From RHKX01 sp964497825 (lineage in GTDB: Bacteria > Actinomycetota > Thermoleophilia > Solirubrobacterales > 70-9), in contig CAZCFA010000042.1 of the NCBI GenBank assembly GCA_964497825.1, positions 1 to 22,996 on the forward strand: a stretch of DNA of 22,996 bases. Reading direction: 5' to 3'. A model generated the notes under the pieces. It made no database searches. It saw only the letters and a list, made by a program, of their open reading frames with translations, and was not told the origin of the DNA. The position numbers were made by a program, and so were the translations under genes. The first letter of the stretch is position 1, and every line of letters begins with the position of its first letter. Positions 13,504 through 21,144 of the stretch are shown piece after piece.

Positions 13504-13779
13504 ATGCCCTTGGACGAGGCTGAGATCGAGCAGCGGCTCGGCGCGCTCGCCGGCTGGAGCCGCGACGGCGACGCGATCGTGCGCGAGTTCGAGCGCGGCG
13601 ACTTCGTCGGCTCGGTCCGGTTCGTCGACGCGATCGTCGCGCCGGCCGAGGAGCTCGGCCACCATCCCGACATCGCGATCGCCTGGGACACGGTGACGGT
13701 GCGGATCACGACCCACTCCGAGGGCGGGCTGACCGCCGCCGACTTCGAGCTCGCCGGCCGGATCGATCAGCTCGGCTAG
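13504..13779 (+). CDS. 4a-hydroxytetrahydrobiopterin dehydratase (pterin carbinolamine dehydratase)
   Basis: This 91-residue protein has the PCD/DCoH motif: EELGHHPDIAIAWDTVTVRITTHSEGG split as EELGHHPD, WDTVTVRITTH and GGLTAADFELA. The family dehydrates 4a-hydroxy-tetrahydropterin after aromatic amino acid hydroxylation, and some members act in other pterin metabolism. No hydroxylase gene is in the window. A TATAAA element at 13487-13492 lies 11 nt before the ATG. It follows the rhomboid gene by 22 nt and may be cotranscribed. Confidence 0.9.
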   Translation: MPLDEAEIEQRLGALAGWSRDGDAIVREFERGDFVGSVRFVDAIVAPAEELGHHPDIAIAWDTVTVRITTHSEGGLTAADFELAGRIDQLG

Positions 13780-13797
13780 CGCCGCGGGCGGACCGCG

Positions 13798-14883
13798 ATG
13801 AGGCTCGTTCACGTCGTCGGCACGCGCCCGAACTTCGTCAAGATGGCGCCGGTCGTTGCGGCGCTGCGGGCGATCGACCCCGGCGGCCGCCACGCGCTCG
13901 TCCACACCGGCCAGCACTACGACCGGATGATGTCCGAGGTCTTCCTCGATGAGCTCGGCGTGCCGGCGCCGGACCACATGCTCGGGGTCGGGTCGGGCAG
14001 CCACGCCGAGATGCTGGCCCGGGTGCTGACCGCGATCGCGCCGGTGATCGAGGCCGAGCGGCCGCAGCTGGTGATCGTCCCCGGCGACGTCAACTCGACC
14101 CTGGCGGCGGCGCTCGCCTGCGCCCACCTGCGGGTGCCGCTCGCGCACGTCGAGGCGGGCCTGCGCTCGTTCGACCGGACGATGCCCGAGGAGGTCAACC
14201 GCGTTCTCACCGACCAGGTCGCCGAGCTGCTGTTCACGCACTCGCCCGAGGCGCTCGCCAACCTCGAGCGCGAGGGGATCGGGGCCGGGCGGGTGCGGTT
14301 CGTCGGCAACACGATGATCGACTCGCTGGTGGCGCTGCGCGACCGCTTCGGCGAGCGCCGCGCCTGCGAGCGGCACGGCCTCGAGCCCGGCTCCTACCTG
14401 CTCGTCACCCTGCACCGGCCGGCGCTCGTCGACGGCGAGCTGCTCGATCGCGCGATCGCCGAGCTGGGCGCGATCGCCGCCGCGATGCCGGTGCTGTTCC
14501 CGGTCCACCCGCGGACGCGGTCGCGGCTCGGCGCCGCGGCGGCGGAGCTGCCGGCCGGCCTGCACCTGCTCGAGCCGGTCGGCTACCTCGACTTCCTCTC
14601 GCTCGAGGCCGATGCCGGCGCGGTGCTGACCGACTCGGGCGGGATCCAGGAGGAGACGTCATACCTCGGCGTTCCCTGCTTCACGCTGCGCGACAACACC
14701 GAGCGGCCGGTGACGATCGAGGCCGGCACGAACGTGCTGCTCGGGCTCGATCCGGCGCGGATCGCCGAGATCCCGGCGCTGATCGCCGCCCGCCCGGCGC
14801 CGCCGCCGCAGCCGCCGCCGCTGTGGGACGGGCGCGCCGCCGAGCGCCTGGCGGCCCAAGTTGCGGAGTATCTGCAGGGCTGA
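13798..14883 (+). CDS. wecB: UDP-N-acetylglucosamine 2-epimerase (non-hydrolysing)
   Basis: This 361-residue enzyme interconverts UDP-GlcNAc and UDP-ManNAc for surface polysaccharides. Motifs are VVGTRPNFVKMAPV, TGQHYDRMMSEVFL, VPGDVNSTLA, AHVEAGLRSFDRTMPEEVNR, VTLHRPALVD, PVHPRTRSRL, LTDSGGIQEETSYLG and NTERPVTIEAGTNVLLG, together covering the active site and the allosteric UDP-GlcNAc contacts of the family. It lies 18 nt after the pterin dehydratase stop. No other polysaccharide genes are adjacent, so the destination of the ManNAc is unknown. Confidence 0.95.
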   Translation: MRLVHVVGTRPNFVKMAPVVAALRAIDPGGRHALVHTGQHYDRMMSEVFLDELGVPAPDHMLGVGSGSHAEMLARVLTAIAPVIEAERPQLVIVPGDVNSTLAAALACAHLRVPLAHVEAGLRSFDRTMPEEVNRVLTDQVAELLFTHSPEALANLEREGIGAGRVRFVGNTMIDSLVALRDRFGERRACERHGLEPGSYLLVTLHRPALVDGELLDRAIAELGAIAAAMPVLFPVHPRTRSRLGAAAAELPAGLHLLEPVGYLDFLSLEADAGAVLTDSGGIQEETSYLGVPCFTLRDNTERPVTIEAGTNVLLGLDPARIAEIPALIAARPAPPPQPPPLWDGRAAERLAAQVAEYLQG

Positions 14884-14931
14884 GCTGTCCCGCGCGGCGG
14901 GCCGTCGACCCGAACTGCGATATTGGCGCCG

Positions 14932-15555
14932 GTGGTCAGCCTCTCGTTCGTCCCCAAGGACCGGGTCTTCTTCGACCTGCTCGCCGACTCCGGCCGCAAC
15001 GCCCTGCGCTCGGCCGAGCTGCTGCGCGAGATGCTGCAGCGATGGCCCGAGGGCAGCGAGGGGCTGAACCGGGAGATCTTCAGGTCCGAGCAGGAGGGCG
15101 ACCGGATCACCCACGACATCATCCGCCGCCTCAACTCGACCTTCGTCACCCCGTTCGACCGCGAGGACATCTACGGGCTCGCGACCCAGGTCGACGACGT
15201 CGTCGACTACGTCGAGGAGGCGGGCGACTTCCTCGGCCTCTACCAGATCGAGGCGCCGATGGAGCAGTCGCTGGCGCTCGCCGAGGTGCTCGTCGGCTGC
15301 TGCGCCGAGCTCAGCGCGGCGCTCGCCGGGTTGCGCGGTTTCAAGGACCTCGACCGGCACCTGATCGAGATCCACCGGCTCGAGAACGACGGCGACCGGA
15401 TCTCCCGCGACGCGGTCGCGTCGCTGTTCGCCAACGGCGGCGACCCGATGTTCGTGATCCGCTGGAAGGACATCTTCGCCGTGCTCGAGAAGGCGATCGA
15501 TGCGACCGAGACCGCCGCCCACATCATCGAGGGCGTCGCGATCAAGAACGCCTAG
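14932..15555 (+). CDS. DUF47/PhoU-like protein, probable Pit accessory factor
   Basis: This is a 207-residue helical protein of the DUF47 (PhoU-like) family, with two related metal-contacting patterns: FRSEQEGDRITHDIIRRLN followed by DREDIYGLATQVDDVVDYVE, and RLENDGDRISRDAVASLF followed by WKDIFAVLEKAIDATETAAH. Such proteins sit next to Pit permeases and are thought to control phosphate or metal-phosphate uptake. The pit gene starts 42 nt downstream, supporting this role. GTG 14932 is chosen over TTG 14923; a GATATT element at 14919-14924 lies 7 nt before it. The precise mechanism is not known. Confidence 0.88.
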   Translation: MVSLSFVPKDRVFFDLLADSGRNALRSAELLREMLQRWPEGSEGLNREIFRSEQEGDRITHDIIRRLNSTFVTPFDREDIYGLATQVDDVVDYVEEAGDFLGLYQIEAPMEQSLALAEVLVGCCAELSAALAGLRGFKDLDRHLIEIHRLENDGDRISRDAVASLFANGGDPMFVIRWKDIFAVLEKAIDATETAAHIIEGVAIKNA

Positions 15556-15597
15556 ATGCCGGCTCCGGGGCAGGGTCGGCGGCGAGGGGCGTCCTGA

Positions 15598-16698
15598 GTG
15601 GACGGCGACCTGATCCTCGTGATCGTCGTCGCCGCGGCGCTCACCTTCGACTTCACCAACGGCTTCCACGACACCGCCAACGTCGTCGCGACCTCGATCT
15701 CGACGCACGCGCTGACGCCGCGGGTCGCGGTGGCGATGGCGGCGCTGCTCAACTTCGCCGGCGCGTTCATCTCGGTCGAGGTCGCGGCAACGATCGCCGG
15801 CGACGTCGTCGAGGCGACGGCGATCACGCCGACGGTGATCTTCTCCGGGCTCGTCGGGGCGATCTCCTGGAACCTGATCACCTGGTACTTCGGGCTGCCG
15901 TCGAGCTCCTCGCACGCGCTGATCGGCGGCGTCGTCGGGGCGGTGCTGGCGGCGGTCGGCTCGGCGGCGGTGATCGGCGAGGGGGTGCTGGGCAAGGTCC
16001 TGATCCCGGCGATCCTGGCGCCGATCATCGCCTTCGTCATCGGCGTGCTGGCGATCGGCATCGCCTACCTGGTCTGCGGGCGGCTGCGGCCGGGCCCGGC
16101 GACGCGCGGGTTCCGGATCGGCCAGATCGCCTCGGGCGGGATGCTGGCGCTGGCGCACGGGACCAACGACGCGCAGAAGACGATGGGCGTGATCACGCTG
16201 GCGCTGATCGCCAACGGCAACCTCTCGGCGACCGACTTCGCGGTCCCGACCTGGGTGATCGTCACCTCGGCGACCGCGATCGCGCTCGGCACCTACACCG
16301 GCGGCTGGCGGATCATCCGCACGATGGGCACGCGGATCATCAAGATGGACGCCGCCCAGGGATTCTCCGCGCAGGGCGCGGGGGCGGCGGTGATCCTCGC
16401 CTCCTCGCACTTCGGCTACCCGCTGTCGACCACGCAGGTGATCGCCGGCGGCGTGATGGGCGCCGGCGCCGGCAAGCGGCTCTCGGCGGTGCGCTGGGGC
16501 GTCGCCGGCAACCTCGTCGTCGCCTGGGTGCTGACGCTGCCCGCCGCCGCCGCGATCGGCGCCGCCGCCTACGGCTTCACCAGCCTGTTCGGCGACGGCG
16601 CCGCCGGCCCGCTGCTGGTCTCGGTGCTCGCGATCGGGCTCGGCCTGTCGCTGTTCGCCCGCCGGATCAGGGCCGGCCAGCCGGTGCCGCAGGCATGA
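15598..16698 (+). CDS. pit: inorganic phosphate transporter, PiT family
   Basis: This 366-residue permease moves phosphate (often as a metal-phosphate complex) with a proton or cation. It has the two inverted PiT signatures, FDFTNGFHDTANVVATSIS near residue 15 and ALAHGTNDAQKTMGVITLA near residue 182, plus WNLITWYFGLPSSSSHALIGG and the matching FGYPLSTTQVIAGGVMGAG in the second half. About ten membrane segments are visible. GTG 15598 is preceded by GAGGGG. The pairing with the DUF47 gene is the common low-affinity phosphate uptake module. Confidence 0.95.
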   Translation: MDGDLILVIVVAAALTFDFTNGFHDTANVVATSISTHALTPRVAVAMAALLNFAGAFISVEVAATIAGDVVEATAITPTVIFSGLVGAISWNLITWYFGLPSSSSHALIGGVVGAVLAAVGSAAVIGEGVLGKVLIPAILAPIIAFVIGVLAIGIAYLVCGRLRPGPATRGFRIGQIASGGMLALAHGTNDAQKTMGVITLALIANGNLSATDFAVPTWVIVTSATAIALGTYTGGWRIIRTMGTRIIKMDAAQGFSAQGAGAAVILASSHFGYPLSTTQVIAGGVMGAGAGKRLSAVRWGVAGNLVVAWVLTLPAAAAIGAAAYGFTSLFGDGAAGPLLVSVLAIGLGLSLFARRIRAGQPVPQA

Positions 16699-16735
16699 GC
16701 GCGGCGGCGCCGAGGGCCGCCCGCGGGGGCCGGCC

Positions 16736-16981
16736 GTGATCGCCCGCGCGACGGTCATCGACTGGGGGGCGCTGCTCGACACCGCGATCGCCTCGCTGGT
16801 CGCCGGCGCGGTGATCACGCTCGCCGCCTCGACGGCGATCTACGGCGCCGCCAGCTTCGCCGACGCGCGGCGCGAGCAGCGCCACGGCGCCGCCGCGCTC
16901 GGCGCCGCGCTCGCCGCGCTCGGGACGATCGCCTTCGCCGCCGCGGTCGCGGCGGGGCTGTACGTGATGATCAGCGACTGA
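16736..16981 (+). CDS. small two-span membrane protein, unknown function
   Basis: This 81-residue protein starts at GTG 16736, 37 nt after the pit stop. Two hydrophobic segments (LLDTAIASLVAGAVITLAAS and LAALGTIAFAAAVAAGLYVM) flank a charged stretch, FADARREQRHG. I do not recognise a family. Its position suggests it may be cotranscribed with the phosphate transporter, but no functional link is shown. Confidence 0.65.
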   Translation: MIARATVIDWGALLDTAIASLVAGAVITLAASTAIYGAASFADARREQRHGAAALGAALAALGTIAFAAAVAAGLYVMISD

Positions 16982-17020
16982 CGGCGTGCGCGGGCGGTGA
17001 CCGCCGCCGCGCCGCGGCCC

Positions 17021-17026
17021 TACCAT
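17021..17026 (+). promoter_or_regulatory. -10 box of the 17035 gene
   Basis: TACCAT lies 8 nt before GTG 17035, consistent with a leaderless or near-leaderless mRNA. Confidence 0.4.
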
Positions 17027-17034
17027 TGGCCACC

Positions 17035-17385
17035 GTGATCGCCGTCCGCAACATCGCCATCATCGCCGTGCTGGCGCTGCTGCTGGCGCTGCTGCCCGCC
17101 GGCGGCAACGTCACCGACGGCATCCTCACCGCGCTGTGGCTGCTCTTCCTCGGGGCGATCGCGCTGCTGGCGGCGCGCTACTGGCGCCAGAACAGCCTCG
17201 CCCGCGACGCGCTGACCGATCGCCAGCGGGGCACGATCTACGGCTGCCTCGGCGCGCTCGCGCTGATGGTCGCCGGCACCGACGAGCTGTTCGACTCCGG
17301 CGTCGGCACCGTCGTCTGGCTGCTGGTCGTCGTCGTCAGCGTCTGGCTGATCGTCACGACCTGGCGCGAGGCCCAGAGCTACTAG
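17035..17385 (+). CDS. small multi-span membrane protein, unknown function
   Basis: This 116-residue protein starts at GTG 17035 (TTG 17026 is also in frame). There are four hydrophobic segments: IAIIAVLALLLALLP, ILTALWLLFLGAIALLAARY, GTIYGCLGALALMVAG and VVWLLVVVVSVWLIVTTW, with a basic loop RYWRQNSLARDALTDRQRG between the second and third. I do not recognise a family. It is followed by a strong hairpin and then by the TadE/TadG operon, so it is probably a separate transcription unit. Confidence 0.7.
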   Translation: MIAVRNIAIIAVLALLLALLPAGGNVTDGILTALWLLFLGAIALLAARYWRQNSLARDALTDRQRGTIYGCLGALALMVAGTDELFDSGVGTVVWLLVVVVSVWLIVTTWREAQSY

Positions 17386-17405
17386 CCGCGCGGCGCTCGC
17401 GCGGC
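17385..17405 (+). terminator. GC hairpin terminator beginning in a stop codon
   Basis: GCCGCGCG (17385-17392) pairs perfectly with CGCGCGGC (17398-17405) around GCGCT. The first G is the last base of the TAG stop of the preceding gene. The eight pairs are all GC; there is no T-run. Confidence 0.6.
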
Positions 17406-17457
17406 GCGCGTCGCTGAATCGGCACACGCCGTCTCCCACCCGTGCGGCGCGGCGACC

Positions 17458-17463
17458 TAGCTT
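17458..17463 (+). promoter_or_regulatory. -10 box, leaderless promoter of the TadE/TadG operon
   Basis: TAGCTT lies 6 nt before ATG 17470, the first gene of the three-gene operon. No Shine-Dalgarno site is seen before the ATG, in agreement with leaderless initiation. Confidence 0.45.
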
Positions 17464-17469
17464 CGCCGC

Positions 17470-17841
17470 ATGGCGACCCGAAGCGCGCGAGCCCGCAGCG
17501 AAGCGGAGGCCGGACAGGCCTCGGTCTCGTTCGTCGCGATCGTCCCCGGGCTCGTGATCATCGCGCTCGCGCTGGCGCAGTTCGCGCTCGCCGGCCATGC
17601 CGCGCTGAGCGCCGCCAACGCCGCCCGGGCGGCGGCCCGCGCCTCCTACACCGGCGCCGACCCGGCCGCCGCCGCCCGGGCGGCGCTGCCGCCGTCGTTC
17701 CGCGAGCGCGCCGATGTCTCCGCCCGTGGCGACCGGGCCGAGGTCGAGGTCGAGGCGCCGCGGGCGCTGCCGCTGCTGCCGGCGATCGCCGTCAGCGCCG
17801 GCGCCCGGCTCGCCCCCGACGGCGGGATCGACGATGGCTGA
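17470..17841 (+). CDS. TadE-like pseudopilin protein
   Basis: This 123-residue protein has a basic N-terminus, the motif EAGQASVSF, one hydrophobic helix (VAIVPGLVIIALALAQFALAG) and then NAARAAARASYTG, the typical TadE layout. TadE-like proteins are minor pseudopilins of tight-adherence (Flp) pili and are inserted in the membrane with the C-terminal part outside. The usual Glu at +5 after the cleavage Gly is replaced by Ser. It overlaps the next gene by 8 nt. No Tad ATPase or platform genes are in the window, so the machinery must be elsewhere if this is a true pilus gene. Confidence 0.75.
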   Translation: MATRSARARSEAEAGQASVSFVAIVPGLVIIALALAQFALAGHAALSAANAARAAARASYTGADPAAAARAALPPSFRERADVSARGDRAEVEVEAPRALPLLPAIAVSAGARLAPDGGIDDG

Positions 17842-18202
17842 GCGGCCGCCGCCACGGCCTCACCGCCGCCAGGCGGGCCAGGCACAGCTTGAGCTGGTCG
17901 CCGGCATCCCGTTGCTGCTGCTGGCGGCGACGATCGCGCTGCAGCTGCTGGCGGTCGGCTACTCGCAGTCGCTGGCCGACGGCGCCGCCGAGGCCGGCGC
18001 GATCGCCGCCGCCGACGGGCGCGACCCCGAGGCGGCGGCCCGGGCCGGGCTGCCGGGGTGGGCGCGGGGCAGGGTCGAGGTCGAGGCCGCCGACGGCGGC
18101 GTCGCCGTCTCGCTCTCCCCGCCGGCGCTGCTGCCGGGCCTGGCCGGGCACCTCGGCGTCGGCTCGAGCGCCTACGCGCGGCCGGCCCCGGGGGCCTCGT
18201 GA
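17834..18202 (+). CDS. second TadE-like pseudopilin protein
   Basis: This protein has 122 residues from ATG 17834, which lies inside the end of the previous gene. A basic Pro/Arg N-terminus leads to QAGQAQLELVAGIPLLLLAATIA split here as QAGQAQLEL and GIPLLLLAATIALQLLAVGY, a single helix of the TadE type that retains the Glu at +5. The remaining part is Ala and Gly-rich and probably lies outside the membrane. The stop overlaps the next gene by 4 nt (GTGA), so the three genes form one translationally coupled operon. Confidence 0.75.
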   Translation: MAERPPPRPHRRQAGQAQLELVAGIPLLLLAATIALQLLAVGYSQSLADGAAEAGAIAAADGRDPEAAARAGLPGWARGRVEVEAADGGVAVSLSPPALLPGLAGHLGVGSSAYARPAPGAS

Positions 18203-20163
18203 GCGGGGCCCGCCTGATCGCCTCGACGACCGCCGGCGAGGCGACCGGCGCCGACGCGGTGACGGCGGCGGTCGCGGTCGCCGCGACGAGCGTCGAGCCG
18301 CGGGCCGAGAGCGCGCTGGTCGTCGACCTGCGCTCCGCGCCGCGGCCGGTGCGCGGCACCGTGCTCGCCTCCGCCGCGGCGCGTGAGCTCGAGCGCGCGG
18401 CGGCGGATGCGATCGGGTTGCGGGCGGCGGCGCGGGGCCGGATCTGCTTCGCGGCGCCGCCCTCGGCCGCCGACCCGGTCGAGGCGATCGTCGCCGCCCT
18501 CGTCCGGCCGGCGCTGCCGGCGCCGCTCGTCGCCTGCGTCTGCGACCCGGGCGATTTCCGGGCGCTGATCGCGGCGGCGCCGGAGGGCCGGCGCGGCGCC
18601 CTCGTGCGGGCGCTGCCGGGCACCGACCGCTCGCTGCTCGCGCTGCTCGTCGCCGAGCTGGCGGCGCGGCGGGTGCCGGTCAGGGCCTGGACCCGTCCGC
18701 TCGGGCTGGTCCCCGGCCGCCGCGCGCTCGCCGGGCTCGAGCCGGGCGGAGCGACCGGCCGTCGGGCGGCACGGTTCGCCGCCGCGCTCGGGCCCGGCGG
18801 CGAGCGCCGGGCGCGGCGGCCGCCGGCGGCCGAGGACGGGCAGGCGCTGCCGGCGCTGCTCGGGATCGCCGTGCTGACGGTCGCGCTGGCGCTGATCCTG
18901 GTCGCGCTCGGCGGCGCCGCGACCGCGAAGGGCAGGCTGCAGCGGGCCGCCGACCTCGCGGCGCTGTCGGCGGCGCGCTCGATGCGCGACGACTTCCCGC
19001 GGCTGTTCGTCCCGGCGCGGCTCGCCGACGGCCGTGCCAATCCCGAGCACCTCGGGCGCCCGGCCTATCTCGCCCGCGCCGCCTCGGCGGCGACCGACGC
19101 CGCCGAGGCGAACGGCGCCGCGGCCGACCAGCTCGCGGTCCGCTTCCCCGACCGCGGCTCGATCGGTCCGCTGCGGGTGCGGGTGCGGTTCGCGGCCGAG
19201 GTCGAGGCCGCCGGCGAGCGCGCGGCGACCGCGGTCGCGGCTGAGGCGGAGGTGAGCACGCCGACCTCCGCGGGCGCCGGATCGGCGCCGCCGGCGGTCG
19301 CCGCCGGCGGCGGCTACTCGGGCCTGCTGGCCTACCGTCAGGGCAAGCCGATGCGCCCCGACGTCGCCGCCGCCTTCGATCGGATGGCCGCCGCGGCGGC
19401 GGCCGACGGCGTCGCGCTCGTGATCAACTCGGGCTTCCGCTCCGACGCCGAGCAGCAGGCGTTGTGGAACCAGAACCCGGACCCGAGGTGGGTCGCGCCG
19501 CCGGGCACCTCGCTGCATCGCTGCGGCACCGAGCTCGACCTCGGCCCGCCCGCCGCCTACGGCTGGCTGGCGGCGAACGCGGCCCGGTTCGGCTTCGTCC
19601 AGCGCTATTCGTGGGAGGCCTGGCACTACGGCTACACGGCCGGCCCCGAGCCCTGCTCGGCGGCGGGCGATCTGGTCGCGGCGGGCGCCAGGGGCGACGG
19701 CCGCGGCGGCGGCGAGCAGGGGCTGCCGGGATTCGTGCCCGGCCGCTACCGGGCGCCGCTGCTCGCCGCGGCGGCGCGCTGGAACGTCTCGGCGGCGCTG
19801 CTTGCCGCGCAGCTGTTCGCCGAGTCGAACTTCAATCCGAACGCGGGCTCGCCCGCCGGCGCTCAGGGGATCGCTCAGTTCATGCCCGCGACCGCCGCCG
19901 CCTACGGCCTCGAGGACCCCTACGACCCGGTCGCCTCGATCGACGCGCAGGCGCACCTGATGAGCGACCTGCTGCGCCGGTTCGGCTCGGCCGAGCTCGC
20001 GCTCGCCGCCTACAACGCCGGCCCCGGCGCGGTCGCGGGCTGCGGCTGCATCCCGCCCTATCCGGAGACGCAGGCCTACGTGGCGAAGATCATCGCGATG
20101 CTCGACGGCGCCGGCGCCCTCGCCGCGCCGCCGGCGCCGCTCGAGGTGCGGCTGATCGACTGA
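18199..20163 (+). CDS. TadG-like protein fused to M15 D,D-carboxypeptidase and SLT lytic transglycosylase
   Basis: This is a 654-residue multidomain protein. Residues 1 to about 205 form an Ala/Arg-rich region of unknown type, probably cytoplasmic. Residues 212-270 resemble the TadG N-terminus (EDGQALPALLG, one membrane helix, then LQRAADLAALSAARSM). Residues about 372-485 form an M15/VanY peptidase: SGFRSDAEQQ from S411, H440 and D447 in LHRCGTELD, and E473 and H476 in WEAWHYGY, so the zinc and catalytic residues are all present. Residues about 520-640 form an SLT transglycosylase with the catalytic E542 in AESNFNPNAG, then GIAQFMPATA and AYNAGPGAV. Both enzymes would face the cell wall and cut cross-link peptides and glycan. 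GTG 18199 overlaps the previous stop. Confidence 0.85.
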   Translation: MSGARLIASTTAGEATGADAVTAAVAVAATSVEPRAESALVVDLRSAPRPVRGTVLASAAARELERAAADAIGLRAAARGRICFAAPPSAADPVEAIVAALVRPALPAPLVACVCDPGDFRALIAAAPEGRRGALVRALPGTDRSLLALLVAELAARRVPVRAWTRPLGLVPGRRALAGLEPGGATGRRAARFAAALGPGGERRARRPPAAEDGQALPALLGIAVLTVALALILVALGGAATAKGRLQRAADLAALSAARSMRDDFPRLFVPARLADGRANPEHLGRPAYLARAASAATDAAEANGAAADQLAVRFPDRGSIGPLRVRVRFAAEVEAAGERAATAVAAEAEVSTPTSAGAGSAPPAVAAGGGYSGLLAYRQGKPMRPDVAAAFDRMAAAAAADGVALVINSGFRSDAEQQALWNQNPDPRWVAPPGTSLHRCGTELDLGPPAAYGWLAANAARFGFVQRYSWEAWHYGYTAGPEPCSAAGDLVAAGARGDGRGGGEQGLPGFVPGRYRAPLLAAAARWNVSAALLAAQLFAESNFNPNAGSPAGAQGIAQFMPATAAAYGLEDPYDPVASIDAQAHLMSDLLRRFGSAELALAAYNAGPGAVAGCGCIPPYPETQAYVAKIIAMLDGAGALAAPPAPLEVRLID

Positions 20164-20180
20164 GGCGCGGGCGCCCGGGC

Positions 20181-20197
20181 GCGGCGCTCAGCGCCGC
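20181..20197. terminator. hairpin between convergent genes, loop is a stop codon
   Basis: GCGGCGC (20181-20187) pairs perfectly with GCGCCGC (20191-20197); the loop TCA is the minus-strand stop codon TGA. It lies 18 nt after the plus-strand stop and could end transcription from both sides. The palindrome GCGCCCGGGCGC just before it may strengthen this. Confidence 0.5.
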
Positions 20198-21144
20198 CGA
20201 GCCCGCAGGTAGGCGCGGGAGGCGACGCCGAGCTGCCAGAGCAGCCACGGCGGGCGCCACAGGTAGGCGAGCATCAGCCCCGCTCGACCGCGCCGGGCGA
20301 GCGGCTGCCACAGGCGCATCACCTCGGGACTGGGGTGGACCTTGCGGCCGATCAGCCGCAGCCGCGCCCCGGGTCCCTCGGCGCGCAGCAGCTGCTCGAT
20401 GCTGCGCTGGGCCCGCGGCATCCCCGGGCTCCGCATCCGGGCGCCGATCCCCGGTTCGGTCGAGACCCGCAGCTCGGCGAGCAGCCGCGCGCCGGCCGGA
20501 TCGAGGCGCAGGCCGACGACGAAGTAGTCCTGCGCCCGCCAGGCGCCGGCGAGCGCCGCCGCCCGGGACCACTCGGCGACGCCGAAGCGCGCGACGGCGC
20601 GTTGCAGGTCGCGCAGCGAGCGTTCGCCGGCGCGCCCGTGCGAGGCGGCGTGGAGGGCGACGAGGGCGAGCCGCGCGGGCCGCGAGGGGACCGCGATCGG
20701 CCGCCCGAACAGCTCGATCGAGGCGCGCTCGGAGTCGAGGCTCGCCCAGAGCTGCTCGGCGCTGCAGCCGACCCCGGCGAAGCTCCGGTGCAGGTCGATC
20801 GCCTCCGGCCCGAGGCCGGCCCCCCCGGGGCGGAAGACGGCGGTCGCGTGGGGGACGCTGCCGCGCTCGAGCGGGTCGCTGATCGCGGGCCTGAAGCCGA
20901 GCGACGCCAGCACGGCGAGGGCGCGCTCGTGCCGGGCCGGATCGACGAGCAGGTCGGCGTCGTCCCAGGAGCGCTCCTCGCCGCGGTCGTAGAGCAGCTC
21001 GGCGAGCGCCGGCCCCTTGAGCAGCAGCGCCTCGCAGCCGGCCCGGCGCAGCGCCGTCACCGCCTCGACCGTGGCCGCGTCGACGGCCAGTGACCCGGCG
21101 GCGGCCAGCCGCAGCGGTCGACGCTTGGGTCGGACGGGTGCCAT
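20188..21144 (-). CDS. nucleotidyltransferase-like protein (NTP_transf_5 type)
   Basis: From ATG 21144 this has 318 residues; TTG 21174 or GTG 21171 would add about ten. The motif LLLKGPALAELLYDRGEERS followed by WDDADLLVDP, with its D-x-D pair, is typical of the uncharacterised nucleotidyltransferase family PF14907. Further on are EAIDLHRSF and LALVALHAASHG. Members are often found in RiPP clusters such as lasso peptide loci, and in exopolysaccharide loci, where their substrate is unclear. The gene is divergent from the radical SAM gene and shares its roughly 70-nt intergenic region, so a joint role in peptide modification is likely but not shown. Family assignment is by recalled motif. Confidence 0.75.
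   Translation of the reverse strand: MAPVRPKRRPLRLAAAGSLAVDAATVEAVTALRRAGCEALLLKGPALAELLYDRGEERSWDDADLLVDPARHERALAVLASLGFRPAISDPLERGSVPHATAVFRPGGAGLGPEAIDLHRSFAGVGCSAEQLWASLDSERASIELFGRPIAVPSRPARLALVALHAASHGRAGERSLRDLQRAVARFGVAEWSRAAALAGAWRAQDYFVVGLRLDPAGARLLAELRVSTEPGIGARMRSPGMPRAQRSIEQLLRAEGPGARLRLIGRKVHPSPEVMRLWQPLARRGRAGLMLAYLWRPPWLLWQLGVASRAYLRARRR

Noticed and set aside
15556..15597. A 13-residue ATG frame exactly filling the gap between the DUF47 and pit genes
   Set aside because: It fits the gap neatly and could couple translation, but it has no ribosome site and is Gly/Arg-rich as chance frames are here.
14659..16818. A 719-codon minus-strand open frame opposite wecB, DUF47 and pit
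   Set aside because: Low-complexity Arg/Asp/Gly-rich composition and complete overlap with three clear genes; a shadow.
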